27,186 bases of DNA from an uncultured Dorea sp. (lineage in GTDB: Bacteria > Bacillota > Clostridia > Lachnospirales > Lachnospiraceae). The position numbers and the translations under genes were made by a program. The stretch covers positions 1 to 27,186 of the forward strand of contig CAJTOH010000047.1 in the NCBI GenBank assembly GCA_910577685.1, in the 5' to 3' direction. Shown in pieces: positions 23,761 through 27,186 of this stretch (position 1 is its first letter; each line of letters begins with the position of its first letter). Below the pieces are notes generated by a model, which saw only the letters and a program-made list of their open reading frames with translations, ran no database searches and had not been told where the DNA came from.

Positions 23761-24930
23761 TTACAATGCAATCAAACATTCGTCAACGATTGTATTTACA
23801 GCTTTTTCAACATTTTCCTGCGAGGTGGCAAGGTTCATCCGGACAAAGGAGGCGAACCGTTCTCCGCCGAACCAATCTCCGTAATCCAGCGCAAGACGGC
23901 ATTTTTTCTGCATGAACTCTTTCATTTCTTCCGGTTTCACATAGGCTTTCATGTCGATCCAGCACAGATATGTCCCTTCAAGAGGAGAGACAACCGCTTC
24001 GGGAAGCTTCTGTGCAAAGGTATCTCTGACGAGAAGATAATTTTTATAAATAATTTCCTTTACTTCCTCGAACCATCCGCGCCCTTTGGAATAAGCTGCT
24101 TCGGCGGCAACGTATCCGAAGGCGTTTCCGTTAAGGACCCGGATGCAGGTAGCATATTCGTCCCATTTCTTTTGAAGCGTCTCGTCCGGGATGATAATAA
24201 CGGAATTCTGGCATCCCGCAAGGTTAAATGTCTTGGAAGGCGCGGTGACGCATATCATCATGTCGTCATAGCGGCCTGCACTGAAAGACGGGATGTGCGT
24301 ATGTCCTGCAAATGTCAGGTCCTGATGAATCTCATCGGAAATCACGAAGACATGGTGTTTCCTGCATATATCAAGTAATGTCTGCAATTCACTGCGCGTC
24401 CAGACACGTCCCGCCGGATTGTGAGGAGAGCACAGGATGAACAGGGAGACATGATTCTCTATAATCTTCTGTTCAAAATCTTCGAAGTCTATAGTATATG
24501 CTCCGGAGGTGTTGATCAGATCAGAAGTAATCAGGCGGCGGTGGTTGTTCCGGACTGCGTGAAGGAACGGATAGTATACCGGCGTCAGCACAATCACGGC
24601 GTCGTTGGGTTTCGTCATGAACTGGGTAATCCAGTTAAATGCAGATACGACTCCCGGCGAGAAACGAATCCATTCCCGCCGTACTTCATAAGAATGATAC
24701 TGTTTTTCCCAGTTGATGAATGTCTGATAGTAGGAATCAGGTATCTTGTAATAGCCGAAAACACCTTGGGAAACGTAAGCGCTTAAGGCATCCGTCACGC
24801 AGGAAGGAACTTGAAAATCCATGTCGGCTACCCATAAGGGCAGGAGACCTTCTTCGCCGAACATTCCGGTCTGTCCGTCCCACTTGTTGCAGTTGGTGTT
24901 TTTGCGGTCAACGTATTTCACTTGTGACAT
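23761..24930 (-). CDS. patB: MalY/PatB-family PLP-dependent C-S lyase or aminotransferase
   Basis: 389 residues, fold-type I PLP enzyme. The N-terminal LLPLWVADMDFQVP and FGYYKIPDSYY are hallmarks of the MalY/PatB (cystathionine beta-lyase-like) group. CSPHNPAGRVW and VISDEIHQDL are cofactor-contact motifs. The Schiff-base lysine is in TAPSKTFNLAG, and the C-terminal RMNLATS holds the carboxylate-binding Arg. Likely activity is cleavage of cystathionine or cysteine to pyruvate, ammonia and a thiol. AGGAGG lies nine bases before the ATG. It has its own leader; a TTGACT (24991-24996, minus) is a possible -35 but its -10 spacing is poor. Confidence 0.88.
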   Translation of the reverse strand: MSQVKYVDRKNTNCNKWDGQTGMFGEEGLLPLWVADMDFQVPSCVTDALSAYVSQGVFGYYKIPDSYYQTFINWEKQYHSYEVRREWIRFSPGVVSAFNWITQFMTKPNDAVIVLTPVYYPFLHAVRNNHRRLITSDLINTSGAYTIDFEDFEQKIIENHVSLFILCSPHNPAGRVWTRSELQTLLDICRKHHVFVISDEIHQDLTFAGHTHIPSFSAGRYDDMMICVTAPSKTFNLAGCQNSVIIIPDETLQKKWDEYATCIRVLNGNAFGYVAAEAAYSKGRGWFEEVKEIIYKNYLLVRDTFAQKLPEAVVSPLEGTYLCWIDMKAYVKPEEMKEFMQKKCRLALDYGDWFGGERFASFVRMNLATSQENVEKAVNTIVDECLIAL

Positions 24931-25043
24931 ATGTATAATCCTCCTCAGAAAATGTTTTGCTTTTTATAGTATTTATGAAAATCAGGATAAAGTCAACTAG
25001 AATAGTCAATGTTTTTCAGAATAGCAATAAATTGAATATAGGC

Positions 25044-25072
25044 TTTACACCTCAATCACCGATTGATATAAT
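25044..25072 (+). promoter_or_regulatory. Promoter of the 42-residue ORF
   Basis: TTTACA (25044-25049), 17-base spacer, perfect TATAAT (25067-25072). The -35 lies inside GGCTTTACACCT (25041-25052), a sequence that recurs with one change, and in inverse, in the terminator after the gene. Confidence 0.75.
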
Positions 25073-25117
25073 GAATGTACCAAAGTAAACGAGCGCTTAT
25101 AGAAAGTAGGTGAGAGT

Positions 25118-25246
25118 ATGACGGGTAAAGAGATTGTTAATCTTATTAGACAACTTAGAGAATCTGGAATGAGCGACACAAAAATACTCGATCTTATAGA
25201 GTATATCGAAACTCATGATCCGAAAGAGCAGCCAGAAACTAAATAA
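25118..25246 (+). CDS. 42-residue helical small protein
   Basis: Starts MTGKEIVNLIRQLRESGMSD and continues with an amphipathic helical pattern (TKILDLIEYIETH) before a polar tail. AGGTGAG precedes the ATG closely. It has a good promoter 45 bases upstream and a complete terminator 14 bases after the stop, so it is a self-contained gene. No Cys, no membrane span, no signal peptide. I do not know its function; small two-helix proteins of this size are often regulators or anti-regulators. Confidence 0.65.
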   Translation: MTGKEIVNLIRQLRESGMSDTKILDLIEYIETHDPKEQPETK

Positions 25247-25259
25247 ATATCCTAAAACC

Positions 25260-25304
25260 AAGGTGTAAAGTCTTTAGTGAATTATTAAAGGCTTTGCACC
25301 TTTT
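25260..25304 (+). terminator. Strong, probably bidirectional terminator
   Basis: A 17-bp stem with two G-U pairs (25260-25276 with 25286-25302), nine-base loop and TTTT at 25301-25304. On the minus strand a GGTTTTAGG follows the same stem, so it can also end transcription of the small minus-strand ORF whose last codons lie inside it. Confidence 0.85.
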
Positions 25305-25366
25305 ATACCGTTTTCGTAAAATATCATTTCTTTTTCACTTATTGTTTTCAATGTAATTGTTGCCAC
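25274..25366 (-). CDS. 30-residue small ORF divergent from the XRE regulator
   Basis: GTG start at 25366 with a perfect AGGAGG eight bases upstream. The product begins MATITLKTISEKEM and ends KPLIIH, is soluble in look and basic/acidic mixed. Its 5' end faces the small XRE regulator gene, with a 24-bp palindrome between them. The last codons fall in a terminator hairpin. The excellent ribosome site and the regulator-like setting favour a real peptide; its length gives no family. Alternatively it is the truncated start of a lost gene in a decayed element. Confidence 0.45.
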   Translation of the reverse strand: MATITLKTISEKEMIFYENGIKGAKPLIIH

Positions 25367-25402
25367 ATCCGTTCCCTCCTGTTAAAGATAAGTTTTGTTT
25401 CC

Positions 25403-25426
25403 TATATGAGGAATATTCCTCATATA
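25403..25426. promoter_or_regulatory. Perfect 24-bp palindrome, likely operator of the XRE regulator
   Basis: TATATGAGGAAT directly followed by its exact reverse complement. It lies between the diverging minus-strand ORF (start 25366) and the XRE gene (start 25459). Its right edge merges into TATAAA at 25423-25428, a possible -10 element for the XRE gene, so a bound dimer would block that promoter. Confidence 0.7.
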
Positions 25427-25458
25427 AAATAATAGTATTAAAGTAAAGGGTGAGCTAT

Positions 25459-25689
25459 ATGATTTCTTTTGAACTATTACGAGGTTTATTATCTGAAAAG
25501 GGAATTACAACGTACTATCTTAGAAATAAATGTGGAATTTATAATTTGGATAGTAAAACAATAAGAAGGTTAATGGAAGATGAATCTGTATCGACAAATA
25601 CGATAGATTCGTTATGCAACATTTTAGATTGTAATACTATAGATATTATGACATTTAAACCTGATAAAGAGAACGAGCATAATGATTAA
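25459..25689 (+). CDS. Small XRE/Cro-type DNA-binding regulator
   Basis: 76 residues from ATG 25459, the size of single-domain Cro/C1-type (HTH_26-like) regulators. The helix-turn-helix lies in GITTYYLRNKCGIYNLDSKTI followed by RRLMEDESVSTNTIDSLCNI and the closing DCNTIDIMTF typical of the family. AAAGGGTGAG lies just upstream at proper distance; GTG 25450 is a possible but less likely start. Codon use is AT-rich, unlike the metabolic genes nearby. It probably represses its own promoter through the palindrome at 25403-25426. Confidence 0.85.
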   Translation: MISFELLRGLLSEKGITTYYLRNKCGIYNLDSKTIRRLMEDESVSTNTIDSLCNILDCNTIDIMTFKPDKENEHND

Positions 25690-25701
25690 AAAATTTTGTG
25701 T

Positions 25702-25727
25702 AACATTTCCTCACTCGTGGAAATGTT
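25702..25727 (+). terminator. Terminator of the XRE gene
   Basis: Perfect 9-bp stem AACATTTCC/GGAAATGTT with an eight-base loop, 13 bases after the stop, followed by TGATTTATTGTTG. Confidence 0.75.
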
Positions 25728-25778
25728 TGATTTATTGTTGTGGAAAACAGAATCAGTCATTTACGATATTGCTAATGC

Positions 25779-25885
25779 ACGTTCGCCCGCCCTGTTAGGA
25801 ACCGTCGCTCTGGGCGTCCGCAACCGGAACACTAGGTTGTGAAGAAGCGGACAAGGAAGGGCAATGGAACCGTCCGAAATCCTTT
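25779..25885. other. GC-rich structured block of unknown identity
   Basis: A GC-rich island inside AT-rich DNA. GTCCGC (25816-25821) pairs with GCGGAC (25847-25852) and the inner AACC with GGTT (25835-25838), enclosed by a possible GCCC/GGGC pair (25785-25788 with 25859-25862). A 9-base direct repeat, GGAACCGTC, lies at 25798 and 25866. On the plus strand an open frame with no start signal reads ANARSPALLGTVALGVRN and stops at about 25840. This could be a structured RNA, or the 3' end of a mobile-element gene plus its terminal structure. I could not name either. The remaining bases to 26035 hold no gene. Confidence 0.4.
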
Positions 25886-25990
25886 CCTGTAATTATTCGA
25901 GTATATTTATTGTCCTTATCAGATATAGTTGTAGAGTTAAATTATATACAGTCCTTTTTTCATATCTTCTGACCCCATTTTAATTACTCT

Positions 25991-26038
25991 AAAACATCTT
26001 GAAACACTCTCAAATACTCCCAAACATTAAATACAAAA
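25991..26038. other. A-tracts phased at about 10 bp
   Basis: A-runs begin at 25991, 26002, 26012, 26022, about 26029 and 26035, within a loose AAACACTCTC-like direct repeat. Such phasing bends DNA. It lies just beyond the 3' end of tRNA-Trp and its terminator. Confidence 0.45.
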
Positions 26039-26074
26039 TAGCTGTAATCCTTAAACAAAGGCTTACAGCTATTT
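26036..26074 (-). terminator. Terminator of tRNA-Trp
   Basis: Perfect 12-bp stem (AAATAGCTGTAA at 26036-26047 with 26063-26074), ten bases after the tRNA 3' end on the minus strand, followed there by TTTTGTATTTAATG. Confidence 0.8.
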
Positions 26075-26083
26075 CCCTACTAA

Positions 26084-26154
26084 CAGGGGATGAGAGAATC
26101 GAACTCCCACCAAAGGTTTTGGAGACCCCTATCATACCACTTGACCAATCCCCT
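26084..26154 (-). tRNA. tRNA-Trp (anticodon CCA)
   Basis: Complete 71-nt cloverleaf. The acceptor stem is AGGGGAT/ATCCCCT. The D-arm has a three-pair GTC/GAT stem with AAGTGGTAT loop. The anticodon stem GGGGT/ACCTT has loop CTCCAAA, giving anticodon CCA at 26122-26120. The T-arm is GGGAG/CTCTC with TTCGATT. The discriminator base is G, as in bacterial tRNA-Trp. The 3' CCA is not encoded; it must be added enzymatically. It has its own promoter and terminator. Confidence 0.95.
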
Positions 26155-26177
26155 ATGTGTCTCGATCACACTAGATA

Positions 26178-26207
26178 TTTATATCACATAATGTAGGTAT
26201 TTGTCAA
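26178..26207 (-). promoter_or_regulatory. tRNA-Trp promoter
   Basis: On the minus strand TTGACA (26207-26202), 18-base spacer, TATAAA (26183-26178). Start near 26171, about 17 bases before the mature tRNA. Confidence 0.75.
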
Positions 26208-26271
26208 GTGATAAATATAACTTTTTATTTGTAACTTTCTATTTCTATATTGGATATATAATTCTATCCCG

Positions 26272-26928
26272 CTATCTTGCGGCCTGAACTCCTGAAATTC
26301 CTGCGCCCATCTTCTTGAATACTTGGATCAACACTTTACCCAGCGCCAAAACTAAAATGGCGGCGGCAATCGCCTCAGGAATACCGGATGCCGTTACAGT
26401 ACCCATAATCAGCCCCCATACGGCAGAAACAGCGACGTCTTTAGCGTCGGCATACTGCTGTGCAAAAAGCAAATAGATACTTCCCATGACCGTAACGGTA
26501 TTCACCATAGAGCCAACGAATCCGGTGATCGGCAGGGCAATGACCTGATTCAGCTTTACCTTCGTAAGCAGGATCCACAGCCACCCGGCTGCAACTCCGA
26601 TCAAAATCCTGCATCCTACGGAGATCCACAGCGCTTTCAACGCTCCCGGTATCCCGGAGGTACTCATGAACGGGGAGAAGGCAAAGGACAGAAGCGTAGG
26701 AGCCATGGTATTGCTGATCAATGAGCAGATACCGAATACCGCTCCCAAGATTGCTCCGGCCAAAGGACCCAACAGGACTGCGCCGATGATTACGGGAATG
26801 TGGACAGTTGTCGCCTTGATAATCGGAAGCTGTATCATACCGAGAGGCGTATTCGCCAGCACGATGATGATTGCGGCCATAAGTGCAACACTGACCATCC
26901 AACGAGTGTCATGTCTTTGTTCTTTCAT
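26272..26928 (-). CDS. ECF-transporter S component (vitamin uptake, PanT-like)
   Basis: 218 residues, about six membrane spans, the size of an S (substrate-binding) subunit of energy-coupling-factor transporters. These subunits bind a vitamin and share a common EcfA/A'/T energising module encoded elsewhere. The segment KATTVHIPVIIGAVLLGPLAGAILG and the following NTMAPTLLSFAFSPF resemble pantothenate-type (PanT) S proteins, but the call on substrate is tentative. AAGGAGGAATTG lies before the ATG. It has its own promoter and is followed on the same strand by tRNA-Trp. I see no known vitamin riboswitch in its leader. Confidence 0.8.
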   Translation of the reverse strand: MKEQRHDTRWMVSVALMAAIIIVLANTPLGMIQLPIIKATTVHIPVIIGAVLLGPLAGAILGAVFGICSLISNTMAPTLLSFAFSPFMSTSGIPGALKALWISVGCRILIGVAAGWLWILLTKVKLNQVIALPITGFVGSMVNTVTVMGSIYLLFAQQYADAKDVAVSAVWGLIMGTVTASGIPEAIAAAILVLALGKVLIQVFKKMGAGISGVQAAR

Positions 26929-26952
26929 TATTCAATTCCTCCTTGTTATCAT

Positions 26953-26968
26953 TCTCATTTCAATGAGA
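26953..26968. promoter_or_regulatory. Palindrome in the S-component leader
   Basis: TCTCATT-TC-AATGAGA, a 7-2-7 inverted repeat between the promoter (start near 26982) and the ribosome site. On the minus strand it continues as AATGAGAATGATAAC, which has some likeness to Fur-family boxes. Possibly a repressor site; the regulator is unknown. Confidence 0.4.
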
Positions 26969-26988
26969 TACAATACAATTACCAAGCC

Positions 26989-27017
26989 ATTATAGCATTT
27001 ATCAAAGGACGGGACAA
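26989..27017 (-). promoter_or_regulatory. Promoter of the ECF S-component gene
   Basis: On the minus strand TTGTCC (27017-27012), 17-base spacer, perfect TATAAT (26994-26989), about 60 bases before the ATG. Confidence 0.8.
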
Positions 27018-27065
27018 GAGTTTATTTTCGGGTAAAAAATGTTGGGTAAAAATGTATAATGCCCA

Positions 27066-27094
27066 TTGTGTGAAATAGTAATTTTTGCTATAGT
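27066..27094 (+). promoter_or_regulatory. Possible promoter reading out of the window
   Basis: TTGTGT, 17-base spacer, TATAGT (27089-27094) on the plus strand. The gene it would serve lies beyond the window end; no ORF start is visible in the last 92 bases. Confidence 0.35.
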
Positions 27095-27186
27095 TAAGAA
27101 GTATCTCGGCTTTTGAAAGAAGTTTATTAGTAAGCAATTTGGTGAAATGTCAAGAGGAAAATAAAAAAGATTTTCTTGAAGAAGGG

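Noticed and set aside
25999..26196. 65-codon plus-strand frame over the tRNA-Trp locus
   Set aside because: It runs antisense through the tRNA gene and its terminator; no ribosome site.
1..27186. CRISPR array or restriction/defence cluster
   Set aside because: No regularly spaced direct repeats with unique spacers and no Cas, nuclease, methylase or helicase gene were found.

Overview
The window looks like chromosome from an anaerobic, low-to-moderate GC Firmicute, most likely a gut Lachnospiraceae-type Clostridium relative. The reasons are AGGAGG ribosome sites with frequent GTG starts, a four-subunit 2-oxoacid:ferredoxin oxidoreductase, a GlpP-controlled glycerol operon with DUF1667, and a large VaFE-repeat cell-wall protein. 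I had no search tools, so family names rest on motif and architecture recognition.

Layout. 1-1250: a Maa-type sugar O-acetyltransferase and a GreA-family elongation factor. 1369-3099: a degenerate kinase-like membrane protein with a TPR-like tail, followed by two tiny ORFs (a 30-residue hydrophobic peptide overlapping its end and a 47-residue signal-peptide-like remnant). 3110-8406: a glycerol catabolic operon (glpP, glpK, then a GlpA-like dehydrogenase, an NAD(P)/FAD oxidoreductase and DUF1667). A strong terminator hairpin sits between glpK and the dehydrogenase and is a candidate GlpP antitermination site. 8415-8540: a strong promoter driving a short two-hairpin transcript (candidate sRNA). 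8898-14954: a 2018-residue secreted, sortase-anchored adhesin with thioester-like and Cna/SpaA-like domains and ten VaFE repeats. Six of those repeats form two consecutive 1113-bp, three-domain blocks. 15069-19550: 2-oxoacid:ferredoxin oxidoreductase subunits (gamma, delta, alpha, beta) followed closely by a sodium-coupled amino-acid transporter, which suggests oxidative amino-acid use. 19676-21605 (minus strand): an ECF sigma factor and an overlapping membrane anti-sigma-like protein with a large outer domain, behind an ECF-type promoter. 21720-23408: proC behind a promoter with two GTATAC-centred palindromes, then a nitroreductase. 23761-24930 (minus): a MalY/PatB-type C-S lyase.

25000-26080 is an AT-rich accessory patch. 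It holds a 42-residue ORF with its own promoter and terminator, a tiny minus-strand ORF divergent from a small XRE regulator across a perfect 24-bp palindrome, a short GC-rich structured block of unknown identity, and A-tracts phased at about 10 bp. It abuts the 3' end of a tRNA-Trp gene (minus), which suggests a decayed or minimal integrated element. The right end carries an ECF-transporter S component (minus) with its own promoter and a palindrome in its leader.

The strongest candidates for something new are the palindrome-linked XRE/small-ORF pair, the adjacent structured block, the candidate sRNA, and the kinase-like protein with its coupled small membrane peptide. None of these can be proved from this sequence alone.
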